From positions 2,170,001 to 2,234,000 of the forward strand of contig NZ_CABFVU010000001.1 of NCBI RefSeq assembly GCF_902150045.1: 64,000 bases of DNA, written 5' to 3'. The DNA is from Chitinophaga polysaccharea. Its GTDB lineage: Bacteria > Bacteroidota > Bacteroidia > Chitinophagales > Chitinophagaceae. A program made the position numbers and the translations under genes. Positions 8,899-14,925 of the stretch are shown here, in pieces (position 1 is the stretch's first letter; the number at the start of each line of letters is the position of its first letter). Under the pieces are notes generated by a model. That model made no database searches, had not been told where the DNA came from, and worked only from the letters and a program-made list of their open reading frames with translations.

Positions 8899-9648
8899 AT
8901 GCGACCAGTACTTGGACCACAGATTATCTTAATTGACGATATTAAAAAAGAGGCCGAGCCTCTTAAAGAATTTTTCACAGAACGGAATATCGGGACGAGA
9001 TTTTTTGAAGTTGATTACGTGGAACCTGCATATCCAGATACTCCAATAACCACGACAGAACTTGTATTTTTGGACCTATTTTATAACACTGGTTTTGGGG
9101 CAGAATTTGATGTACATGCCTGTATACAATGGATTACAAAAATTGTTCCGGCTGGTCAGAAATATTTCCTGGTGATATGGTCGAAAGATAAAAGCTATAC
9201 AGATGAGCTACTCCAAAAAATGAGAGAAATGGAATCTCCAATGCCATATCAAGTGGAAGCAAGATCAAAACCAGACTACAGATTATCGGGTGAAAATAAA
9301 TATGATATCGATCGATTACTTAATGAACTTGGATTGTTAAATAAACAAGAGGAAGAAACAATTGTACAGGAATTTCATGGGCGAATCATTGCAGTAGAGG
9401 AAGATTGTGTACTTATCAACTGTCTTATTCATAAAGAAACATCTACATTTGAAGTTCGCCGATTCGATCTTAAACTTCTGGAAAATTTCAAATACCAAAA
9501 AGGGAGCTTTTTAACAATCAGAATAGAAACGAAATCCGGAAGCAGAACTATCGACTTTTTCCATGATGATATAGACAGATCAGATCTATTTATTAAACCA
9601 GATGATTTTGAGGACCTTGACGATGTTTCTTTCCTGATTGATAATTAA
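8899..9648 (+). CDS. Receiver-like signalling protein
   Basis: The N-terminal ~120 residues look like a response-regulator receiver: acidic pair in IILIDD, candidate phospho-acceptor Asp in LVFLDLFYN, and YFLVIWSKDKSY where the conserved Ser/Thr and Lys would lie. The remaining ~120 residues are beta-rich and acidic at the end (PDDFEDLDDVSF) and match no DNA-binding domain I recognise. The start is 2 bp after the ATPase stop, so the two are translationally coupled. The natural reading is that it is the partner of the histidine-kinase-like C-terminus encoded just upstream. Phosphotransfer is inferred, not shown. Confidence 0.65.
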   Translation: MRPVLGPQIILIDDIKKEAEPLKEFFTERNIGTRFFEVDYVEPAYPDTPITTTELVFLDLFYNTGFGAEFDVHACIQWITKIVPAGQKYFLVIWSKDKSYTDELLQKMREMESPMPYQVEARSKPDYRLSGENKYDIDRLLNELGLLNKQEEETIVQEFHGRIIAVEEDCVLINCLIHKETSTFEVRRFDLKLLENFKYQKGSFLTIRIETKSGSRTIDFFHDDIDRSDLFIKPDDFEDLDDVSFLIDN

Positions 9649-9657
9649 TTACTGATA

Positions 9658-10632
9658 ATGAAAATAACATTCAAGGATGTAGGACAAGGAGACTCAATTA
9701 TACTGGAATGGACACATAATGGGGTAGCAAAGATTGGTATCGTGGACTGTAGTAAAAAAGGAAAAAATAATCCTGTGCTTACACATCTTAAACAGAAGAG
9801 TTACAAAGAAATTGAATTTATTGTCTTAACTCACCCCCATCGTGATCACTATTCCGGTTTGCTTGAGCTTCTCGAGTATGTAGAATGCAAAAATATAACT
9901 GTACATCGCGTTGCCCATACAATGCTTTTTGAAGGTGGGAAAAAATTTTGGAAGTATTTCGAAACTGATAGACGCGATACTCTTCTATTACGGAAAATAG
10001 TAGATAAATGGGCACGTTTAAAGCGTTCGGGCCTTATTAAAAGAATGGACGGGTTGATAGATGACAAAACCTTAGAATTAGAAGAACATATTCATCTCAG
10101 ATGCCTCGCTCCATCGCATGATGATATACAAGAATATATGAGGCTTGTTAAGCTTGAACCGGATATTAATAGCAAAGAGGCTAGTCAGGCAGCCAATCTC
10201 CTCTCTGCGATATTCCGTTTGAATATAAATAATTGTTATGTGCTTCTTACTTCTGACGCGGAAATTTTTGCATTGCAAGGAATTGTTCACCGAAGTGTCG
10301 CGCAGCTTTCCGGCAAGAGATTCGTTGTATGTCAGCTTCCGCATCATGGATCGATAAAAAATCACCATAGATATTTCTGGGATTTAATAGAAAAAACTGA
10401 TGGGCGCAATGCTGTGATCTCCGCAGGAAAACACCGGCATTATAACCACCCATCATATGAAGTCGTGGTTCATTTTCATCTAGAAGGCTATCAGGTGCAT
10501 TGTACAAACATAATTAATGGAATGGAGCAATTTATACTTGAACAACGATCTATATCTAGAATGTTTGATACATTTAGTGAAATAGCAGAAGACTATATGA
10601 AGTCTAATGATCAGGTCTTTATATTATCCTGA
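9658..10632 (+). CDS. Soluble ComEC-like metallo-beta-lactamase-fold hydrolase
   Basis: An MBL-fold protein of the ComEC/Rec2-related type. Visible metal ligands are HPHRDH (59-64), an Asp in LTSDAE (about residue 200) and LPHHGS (about 227), followed by GKHRHYNHPS. The start motif DVGQGDSIIL is typical of this branch, whose members often cleave nucleic acid or phosphodiester bonds. Unlike ComEC there is no membrane channel. It starts 9 bp after the receiver-like gene and is the last gene of the module. Its position suggests the effector, activated by the ATPase and receiver, but this is inference and the substrate is unknown. Confidence 0.8.
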   Translation: MKITFKDVGQGDSIILEWTHNGVAKIGIVDCSKKGKNNPVLTHLKQKSYKEIEFIVLTHPHRDHYSGLLELLEYVECKNITVHRVAHTMLFEGGKKFWKYFETDRRDTLLLRKIVDKWARLKRSGLIKRMDGLIDDKTLELEEHIHLRCLAPSHDDIQEYMRLVKLEPDINSKEASQAANLLSAIFRLNINNCYVLLTSDAEIFALQGIVHRSVAQLSGKRFVVCQLPHHGSIKNHHRYFWDLIEKTDGRNAVISAGKHRHYNHPSYEVVVHFHLEGYQVHCTNIINGMEQFILEQRSISRMFDTFSEIAEDYMKSNDQVFILS

Positions 10633-10747
10633 CAAACTAACATTTTACCTTATGATTATTCAAATAAATAAACCAGCAATTTCATTTCATGACCAAATAC
10701 AGCTTAGTCTTTTAGCATTATAATATTTATAAAATATAGTGACTCAA

Positions 10748-11476
10748 TTAAGGAAACACCCCAACATGCTCCATCACCAAACTATACAACCCGTTAATGA
10801 TCATTGTTTTCGCAGCATTAAACACTGCCTGGTGTCTACCAAACTCCGCATCATCCGCTACCTTATTGGATATCTCCGACGCCTGCCATCCTTTACACTG
10901 CTGGTAAATTTCGTCGCTACGCCTTTTTGCCTCGCGCAGGTGATTTGCTACAAACTCCAATCCGGGCAATGTTTCCAGCTGGATGGTGACTATACCGGAG
11001 TAGAAGTAAATAGCGCTGGCAAAACCTTCCCAATCTTCATAGTTTAAAAATTCATACATTACCAATAAGCAATACACAGGTGGAGGTAAATATGCCAGTT
11101 CTTCCAAAGGCAACCAGAATTCTCTTTGGATACCGGATGAAGATTCAACGCTTTGCACAATCAGCGTTAACGCATCTTCTTTATTATTCTTCGATCTTTG
11201 CAAGATACGTTCAGATAAAGTGAAACGTTCTGTGTTAATACTGGCAATAGTTTGGGGAATATCGTAGTGATGTATTGCTAAATACTTCCTGGCCGTATCT
11301 GCGGATACGGCCATTTTTTGAATGATAGTTTCAATTACTGCAGCCTCAAATATAAGCCGGGCCTCATCAACATCCCCATTAGTTTGATTAAGCAGCTGGA
11401 TACCCTGGCGGATACCGATTGGAATTTGCTGGCGGAGCAGGTGAAGCTGCTCTTTATATGGCAATGGGTTTGACAA
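10748..11476 (-). CDS. Hypothetical protein with UBA-like helical segments
   Basis: I do not recognise a named family. Two short segments resemble UBA/TS-N helices, in which a helix-loop-helix packs around small residues: GIRQGIQLLNQTNGDVDEAR near the N-terminus and SADTARKYLAIHHYDIPQTI after it. The rest is predicted mostly helical, with no signal peptide or membrane segment. The start is a TTG at 11476 with an in-frame stop just upstream and no ATG nearby. It lies 8 bp after the stop of a small XRE-type regulator, so the two form an operon. Such a pair could be a regulator and its partner, but there is no evidence of toxicity. Confidence 0.6.
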   Translation of the reverse strand: MSNPLPYKEQLHLLRQQIPIGIRQGIQLLNQTNGDVDEARLIFEAAVIETIIQKMAVSADTARKYLAIHHYDIPQTIASINTERFTLSERILQRSKNNKEDALTLIVQSVESSSGIQREFWLPLEELAYLPPPVYCLLVMYEFLNYEDWEGFASAIYFYSGIVTIQLETLPGLEFVANHLREAKRRSDEIYQQCKGWQASEISNKVADDAEFGRHQAVFNAAKTMIINGLYSLVMEHVGVFP

Positions 11477-11484
11477 ATAACGGG

Positions 11485-11697
11485 TTATTTAGTTTTTCTT
11501 AGTACCAGTAAATCTCTTGCTTCTACATCTAAGGCCTGCGCAATTTTAAACAATGTTTCTATGGTTGGTTGCATCTGATTCGTACACCACTTTGATACAG
11601 TATTTCTATTCATTTCCAAAGTTTCCGCCAGCCAATTATTTGTTCTGCCTTTTTCAGCGAGCACTGCTTTTATTCTATTGAATACTTGATCTGCCAT
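11485..11697 (-). CDS. Small XRE-family HTH regulator
   Basis: A 70-residue protein that is essentially one Cro/CI-type helix-turn-helix: IKAVLAEKGRTNNWLAETLE, then MNRNTVSKWCTNQMQPTIET with the recognition helix in NRNTVSKWC. It has no oligomerisation domain. It is transcribed leftward together with the UBA-like gene. Its 5' side carries four ATAAGCA copies (11707-11778), which are reasonable candidates for its own operator. It may regulate both its operon and the divergent gene at 11855. Confidence 0.85.
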   Translation of the reverse strand: MADQVFNRIKAVLAEKGRTNNWLAETLEMNRNTVSKWCTNQMQPTIETLFKIAQALDVEARDLLVLRKTK

Positions 11698-11706
11698 AAC
11701 TGCTTT

Positions 11707-11778
11707 ATAAGCATATTTTTCAACAATATAAGCATAAGCAAAATCATTATAGCATCATTAAAATCACACAAATAAGCA
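11707..11778. promoter_or_regulatory. Four ATAAGCA repeats, candidate operator
   Basis: ATAAGCA occurs at 11707, 11728, 11734 (overlapping the previous copy by one base) and 11772, between the divergent XRE regulator and the gene at 11855. Spacing of one to several helical turns suggests a protein-binding site. The assignment is inferred from position. Confidence 0.4.
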
Positions 11779-11854
11779 CATTATCATTACTTAAAAGGAT
11801 TAAAATCACATTTATTATCATAATTTTACTATCTTAGAGCACAATAAAAATCTA

Positions 11855-12151
11855 TTGTTATACAAACCTCACCGTCATTATTTCATTACACACATTTTAT
11901 CCGAACAGGAGTCTGTGGATCCTATGCTGGCCATTAGCCGCTTCTGCGAACTATTTCCACCTGCTGCAGCGAGGCAAACGCTTTGGTTGTGGTTATCTGA
12001 AACACTGGCTGCGGAGGATACCCAATACGAAGATGCCCTGCACCGGGCCGATCTGCTTTTGCTTTACAATGAACTGCTAAAATTATTGGACGCCAATTAC
12101 CTGTTAAGTTTAGAAAAGCCTGTAAATAAGGCGTTAATCATACCGCTTTGA
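11855..12151 (+). CDS. Hypothetical small helical protein
   Basis: A 98-residue protein I do not recognise. It is rich in Leu and Trp and probably all-helical (FCELFPPAAARQTLWLWLSE, then RADLLLLYNELLKLL). There is no signal peptide. The first start is a TTG at 11855; an ATG occurs at 11924, but the preceding residues YFITHILSEQ look like real coding sequence. It is divergent from the XRE regulator and shares its repeat-bearing upstream region. No function is proposed. Confidence 0.5.
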   Translation: MLYKPHRHYFITHILSEQESVDPMLAISRFCELFPPAAARQTLWLWLSETLAAEDTQYEDALHRADLLLLYNELLKLLDANYLLSLEKPVNKALIIPL

Positions 12152-12168
12152 TTCCACTTCAAATGAGT

Positions 12169-12264
12169 AGCATTGACCCCAAAGCAGGTTGTATAGGGGT
12201 ATGCAGCAGGCTTGCAAACATCGGATCGGGACGGATGAGAAGATTCGAATGCGGGGTCAATGCT
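12169..12264. repeat. 96-bp segment bounded by 12-bp perfect inverted repeats
   Basis: AGCATTGACCCC at 12169-12180 is matched by its exact reverse complement at 12253-12264. The 72 bp between them encode nothing. This could be a miniature transposable element, or a long-armed RNA hairpin at the end of the preceding gene. No clear target-site duplication is visible. Confidence 0.45.
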
Positions 12265-12300
12265 TATTTATCCAGATAAAATACAGTGCAAAAATGCTAT

Positions 12301-12327
12301 AAAAAAAGCCCGGCATCCATGCCAGGC
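12301..12327 (-). terminator. Intrinsic terminator of the HHPxG-repeat gene
   Basis: On the minus strand, a GCC-bulge-GGCA stem with a 4-nt loop is followed by a run of seven T. It lies 30 bp after the stop of the repeat-protein gene. Confidence 0.7.
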
Positions 12328-12356
12328 CAGCTTCATAAACCCATTTTCTTCAGCGG

Positions 12357-12632
12357 TTACACAATCTTATACCATGGCAACCCATCACTGCCTTTTGGGT
12401 GGTGAATGGAAGGCCTGATACTCGTGTCATTAATTTCAAACCAGTGAAATGAGCTCCGCCCCTGCGGATGATGGATAGTGGGATAGAGCTTATCTTCTCT
12501 CACCTCATACCAGGGCAGGGGAGCAGATCCACCGGGATGGTGGACAGTGGCAAAAACATTATTATCCCTTATTTCATATTCGGCTGATGAACGCACACCA
12601 TCCGGATGATGCAATGTTCTAAGGAGTTTCAT
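12357..12632 (-). CDS. Small protein made of four HHPxG repeats
   Basis: The 91-residue protein consists almost entirely of four repeats of 23 residues. Each contains a hydrophobic residue, then HHP-x-G (residues 8-12, 31-35, 54-58 and 77-81), and ends in an aromatic-acidic strand such as PWYEVRED or HWFEINDT. The periodicity suggests a small beta-propeller-like or beta-roll fold, possibly with His ligands for metal. There is no signal peptide. I do not recognise a characterised family. It is a single gene with its own terminator, lying downstream of the split response regulator on the same strand. Confidence 0.65.
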   Translation of the reverse strand: MKLLRTLHHPDGVRSSAEYEIRDNNVFATVHHPGGSAPLPWYEVREDKLYPTIHHPQGRSSFHWFEINDTSIRPSIHHPKGSDGLPWYKIV

Positions 12633-12769
12633 GACTATTAGTTTTGTAGTAGATAAATATGGTTAACGGTTATACTTTGGGTTTACTAAACAGGAAACGA
12701 ATATAATAAAATATCCCATTAGGATAACAAGGTATTGGAATAAATAATATAGGGATAAACAGAGGATTC

Positions 12770-13072
12770 CTACGTTACGGGCACAATCAGTTTATATCCC
12801 TTACCACGTACATTATGTATCCTTGAACCGAAGTGATCCTTGATAATTCGCCTGATCCTGGATATGTATACATACAATTTGTTTATATCGTGATTATCTT
12901 TCCCGAAAACATTATCCATAATAGCTTCTCTACTGATTAATTTATTTGCATTATCATAAAGGCACTTGTACACTTTCTTAACTTCCGGCGCAACTTTCCT
13001 GGGTCTGCCATGAGAGGCATAAAACTCATTAGCTTCGGGATCATAATAGGACGTCTTTATAATTCTTTCCAT
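12770..13072 (-). CDS. OmpR-type winged-helix DNA-binding protein (separate output domain)
   Basis: A complete transcriptional-regulator C-terminal domain: N-terminal beta platform (YYDPEANEFYASHGRPRKV), HTH with recognition helix in INKLYVYISRIRRII, and wing ending IHNVRGKGYKLIV. The receiver domain that normally precedes it in one polypeptide is encoded by the upstream ORF, which overlaps this one by 16 bp in the -1 frame. The ATG at 13072 is the only start, with an in-frame stop four codons upstream. Either this is a natural two-gene split with translational coupling, a programmed frameshift, or a recent frameshift mutation. Confidence 0.8.
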   Translation of the reverse strand: MERIIKTSYYDPEANEFYASHGRPRKVAPEVKKVYKCLYDNANKLISREAIMDNVFGKDNHDINKLYVYISRIRRIIKDHFGSRIHNVRGKGYKLIVPVT

Positions 13073-13452
13073 AAAGCGTAATTATTGATATGAATTAAAG
13101 AAGCTTGTAATTTTCCTGTCAACTCACGCAGGTTGAAGGTTTTAGGGAAATAACCATTTGCACCTCCTCTCCCGAACACTTCTGCAGACACCATCGCAAT
13201 ATCTTCTCCCGACAGGTAAAATATGGGAATCTGTTTGTCCAGAGTGCGAATACGCTCTCCAAGATCAATTCCATTCAGCCCTGGCATCATAATATCCAAC
13301 AAACATGAATGAAATCTCATTCCGTTAAAAAGCTGCCATGCCTGCTCCCCGTCAAAGACACTATACACTTCAAAACCCTGTTGCTGAAGTATCTTTTTTA
13401 CAATGCCCGAAAACAGGACATCGTCCTCAGCATGTAGGATACGATTTTTCAT
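13057..13452 (-). CDS. Response-regulator receiver domain (split from its output domain)
   Basis: A CheY-like receiver of 131 aa. The acidic pair is in ILHAEDDVLF, the phospho-acceptor Asp in SCLLDIMMPGLNG, the switch Ser in IFYLSGED and the conserved Lys in YFPKTF. It ends with a short linker (HINNYALWKEL) where an OmpR protein would continue into its winged helix; that domain is the overlapping downstream ORF. No histidine kinase is adjacent. The gene is divergent from the leader-peptide/tRNA-like region and might regulate it, but nothing in the sequence proves this. Confidence 0.85.
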   Translation of the reverse strand: MKNRILHAEDDVLFSGIVKKILQQQGFEVYSVFDGEQAWQLFNGMRFHSCLLDIMMPGLNGIDLGERIRTLDKQIPIFYLSGEDIAMVSAEVFGRGGANGYFPKTFNLRELTGKLQASLIHINNYALWKEL

Positions 13453-13918
13453 AGTTATATTTACTTGGGTGATAAATCAAAGTTTTACAAACTGATATCG
13501 GCATTATCGTATATGCCTCACATTTATATCGAAACTCTTGCTTCAAGGCAAAAATGGGACTCATAAATTTCATTTTCAGATCTCAAAGGAAATGACTATT
13601 CATCATTAAAATGGAAGTCTTAACGGAAAATTTTAATTCTAAAAATCAAAATGAGCTTTAAGTCTAAAAATTTCAAATCCTTTACCAATAAGAGTAATAA
13701 AGGAAACTTTTTGTTAATCCGACGTTAACAAACATTTGATAAAGTTAGCATTCCGAAATATTTATTATAAGCGCACTATTTGTATTTGATTAACAATTGG
13801 TATTGTTTTATGCCAGTAAATAACACGACTAAACGAATTTCTTTCTCTTGTAAATATCTATCTAACCATCTGTTTCTCCCTCTTCCACACCTATCCAGAA
13901 AAAATTTTTTGAAAAATA
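13453..13918. other. Long AT-rich intergenic region
   Basis: About 470 bp without a credible ORF, between the divergent split response regulator and the leader-peptide transcription unit. It must contain the regulator's promoter. I see no strong repeat or palindrome. Confidence 0.5.
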
Positions 13919-13951
13919 TTTGGAGATATTAAAAAAATATCCCCACCTTTG
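13919..13951 (+). promoter_or_regulatory. Bacteroidota-type promoter for the leader/tRNA-like unit
   Basis: TTTG at 13919-13922 and CACCTTTG at 13944-13951 match the Bacteroidota -33 (TTTG) and -7 (TAnnTTTG) elements with 21 bp between them. The expected start site lies a few bases downstream, about 15-20 nt before the first leader ORF. Confidence 0.55.
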
Positions 13952-13972
13952 CATTAACAAAAAACAACAAAC

Positions 13973-14065
13973 ATGCACCGCTCAATTTTTAACATACATT
14001 CAAAACACCAGTTTAGCCTGACACCAGGTTATACCAGTGGCGGGGCATGTTATGCTGAAGAATAA
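13973..14065 (+). CDS. Leader peptide 1 (30 aa), putative attenuator ORF
   Basis: A 30-codon ORF beginning MHRSIFNIHSKHQF, behind a recognisable promoter. It contains 3 His, 2 Phe, 2 Tyr, 1 Gln and 1 Asn. Late codons for Ser-Gly-Gly contain GCGGGG (14040-14045), which is exactly complementary to CCCCGC (14097-14102), the 5' arm of the terminator 32 bp after the ORF. A ribosome stalled early would leave GCGGGG free to pair and block the terminator; a ribosome reading through would cover it. This is the logic of amino-acid-operon attenuation. Translation is inferred. Confidence 0.6.
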   Translation: MHRSIFNIHSKHQFSLTPGYTSGGACYAEE

Positions 14066-14096
14066 GTTGAGATAAACGAATTCGATATAACACAGA

Positions 14097-14122
14097 CCCC
14101 GCAAGAGATTGCGGGGATTTTT
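14097..14122 (+). terminator. Intrinsic terminator after leader peptide 1
   Basis: CCCCGCAA / TTGCGGGG, an 8-bp perfect stem with a GAGA loop, is followed by ATTTTTATTT. Its 5' arm can pair instead with GCGGGG inside the leader ORF (14040-14045), so it is a candidate regulated terminator. Confidence 0.8.
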
Positions 14123-14148
14123 ATTTGCACTTAAAACTGAAAATACGC

Positions 14149-14262
14149 ATGCAAATGCATACACATAAAATACAATTTAACAGCCATCATAGCAAACCAT
14201 TGCTATTGGTTAACTATGGCTGCCAATTTATTCATCAACGACACCGGCGTCGGCGAACATGA
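14149..14262 (+). CDS. Leader peptide 2 (37 aa), His/Gln-rich
   Basis: The ORF starts MQMHTHKIQFNSHHSKPLLL and ends in an Arg-rich tail. It has 6 His, 4 Gln, 2 Phe, 2 Asn and 1 Tyr, so about 40 percent of codons are for these five residues. A second intrinsic terminator follows 23 bp after the stop. The late codons CGA CAC CGG could pair with CCGGTCG in the 5' arm of that terminator with a 2-nt bulge, a weaker antiterminator than for leader 1. The repeated design of leader ORF plus terminator supports attenuation. Expression is inferred. Confidence 0.5.
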   Translation: MQMHTHKIQFNSHHSKPLLLVNYGCQFIHQRHRRRRT

Positions 14263-14285
14263 GTAACGCTTATGTATATACGTAG

Positions 14286-14316
14286 AAACCGGTCGTACTG
14301 AACGCCCGGTTTTTTT
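14286..14316 (+). terminator. Intrinsic terminator after leader peptide 2
   Basis: AAACCGG (14286-14292) pairs with CCGGTTT (14306-14312), with three further inner pairs, and is followed by a run of seven T. An 11-codon ORF with three Gln codons (14317-14352) starts directly after the T-run and runs into the first tRNA-like element. Confidence 0.7.
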
Positions 14317-14342
14317 ATGCCTGCACAGCAACAGGCAAATCC

Positions 14343-14403
14343 GGTCCGGTAGCTCAATGGTCAGAGCACTTGCCGGCTATTGGTTCAAATCCAATCCGGA
14401 CCA
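14343..14403 (+). ncRNA. tRNA-like element 1, no anticodon arm
   Basis: The acceptor stem GGTCCGG / CCGGACC (14343-14349 and 14396-14402), D-arm GCTC / GAGC and T-arm ATTGG-TTCAAAT-CCAAT all pair perfectly. Between the D- and T-arms there are only 11 nt, where about 22 are needed for position 26, the anticodon arm and the variable loop. It cannot decode. It is either a deletion derivative or a tRNA mimic. The discriminator is A, with no encoded CCA. Confidence 0.7.
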
Positions 14404-14411
14404 CTCAAAAC

Positions 14412-14483
14412 AGCTCTGTGGCGCAATGTTAGCGCGTCTGCATTTGGAGCAGAAAGTTATTGGTTCGAGTCCAGTCAGGGTTA
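14412..14483 (+). tRNA. tRNA-like element 2, Gln(TTG)-type
   Basis: A complete 72-nt cloverleaf can be drawn: acceptor AGCTCTG / CAGGGTT with two G-U pairs, D-stem GCGC / GCGC, anticodon arm TCTGC-ATTTGGA-GCAGA giving TTG, and T-arm ATTGG-TTCGAGT-CCAGT. The D-loop AATGTTA lacks the usual GG pair and CCA is not encoded. It may be functional or a decaying copy. Confidence 0.6.
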
Positions 14484-14492
14484 CTAAAATAT

Positions 14493-14564
14493 GGTGCTTG
14501 TAGTTCAATGGCAGAATATCCGGCTGTGAACCGGAAGATCAGGGTTCGAACCCCGCCTGCACCC
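14493..14564 (+). tRNA. tRNA-like element 3, His(GTG)-type, partly mispaired
   Basis: The anticodon arm TCCGG-CTGTGAA-CCGGA is perfect and gives GTG. The D-arm GTTC / GAAT pairs. The acceptor stem pairs at only five of seven positions (GGTGC / GCACC) and the T-stem at three of five, so the body looks degenerate while the anticodon arm is intact. Confidence 0.55.
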
Positions 14565-14595
14565 ATCATAATCCCAAAAACACCTAAACCCCAAA

Positions 14596-14684
14596 GTGAG
14601 TACGGCGAAGCGGGAGTGTCGCAATGGTCTGTAAAACCATCGCCCCTAAAGGCTTAGCAGGTTCGAATCCCGCTACTCACACCA
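14596..14684 (+). tRNA. tRNA-like element 4, Tyr(GTA)-type with encoded CCA
   Basis: The acceptor GTGAGTA / TACTCAC is perfect. The anticodon arm ATGGT-CTGTAAA-ACCAT gives GTA. A long variable arm with a GCC / GGC stem is present, as expected of bacterial tRNA-Tyr. The T-stem pairs at four of five positions, and A plus CCA is encoded at the 3' end (14681-14684). The D-stem is short. Confidence 0.7.
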
Positions 14685-14691
14685 ACAAACA

Positions 14692-14766
14692 GGATGAATA
14701 GCTCCAATGGTAGAGCAGCGGTTTGAAGCACCGCCCGTGCAGGTTCGACCCCTGCTTCATCCACCA
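14692..14766 (+). tRNA. tRNA-like element 5, Phe(GAA)-type with encoded CCA
   Basis: A fully canonical cloverleaf: acceptor GGATGAA / TTCATCC, D-arm GCTC / GAGC with a GG-containing loop, anticodon arm GCGGT-TTGAAGC-ACCGC giving GAA, 4-nt variable loop, T-arm GCAGG-TTCGACC-CCTGC, discriminator A and encoded CCA. G at position 37 and a non-standard anticodon stem make aminoacylation with Phe uncertain. Confidence 0.75.
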
Positions 14767-14925
14767 GGCAGATGAAAAGCATTTGCTGAAAAGCTTCCTC
14801 ATCAGGAAGACAGGAACAACTGCCGTTTCCAGCAACCCAGGCTGGAGTATCACCATACTCCGCAGTGCAGTCGTAATAACGAATTGTATGCTGTTGCTGC
14901 AAAAACAGGGTTCCTGCACACATAG
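14767..14925 (+). other. Structured spacer inside the tRNA-like array
   Basis: No ORF was found. Hairpins are visible: CTTCCT / AGGAAG (14794-14809) and a 7-bp GGAGTAT-CACC-ATACTCC (14844-14861). The segment may be part of a longer processed RNA. Confidence 0.35.

Noticed and set aside
2766..10632. Assignment of the island to BREX, DISARM, Zorya or another named multigene system
   Set aside because: None of their signature genes (PglZ, BrxC, DrmB, ZorAB) is present; only the type II set and the unassigned ATPase module can be supported.
9658..10632. Competence protein ComEC
   Set aside because: Only the MBL domain is present; the membrane channel and OB-fold parts are absent.
12357..12632. 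DNA-level repeat array or CRISPR
   Set aside because: The period is at protein level (23 codons) with diverged DNA, and the frame is open throughout.
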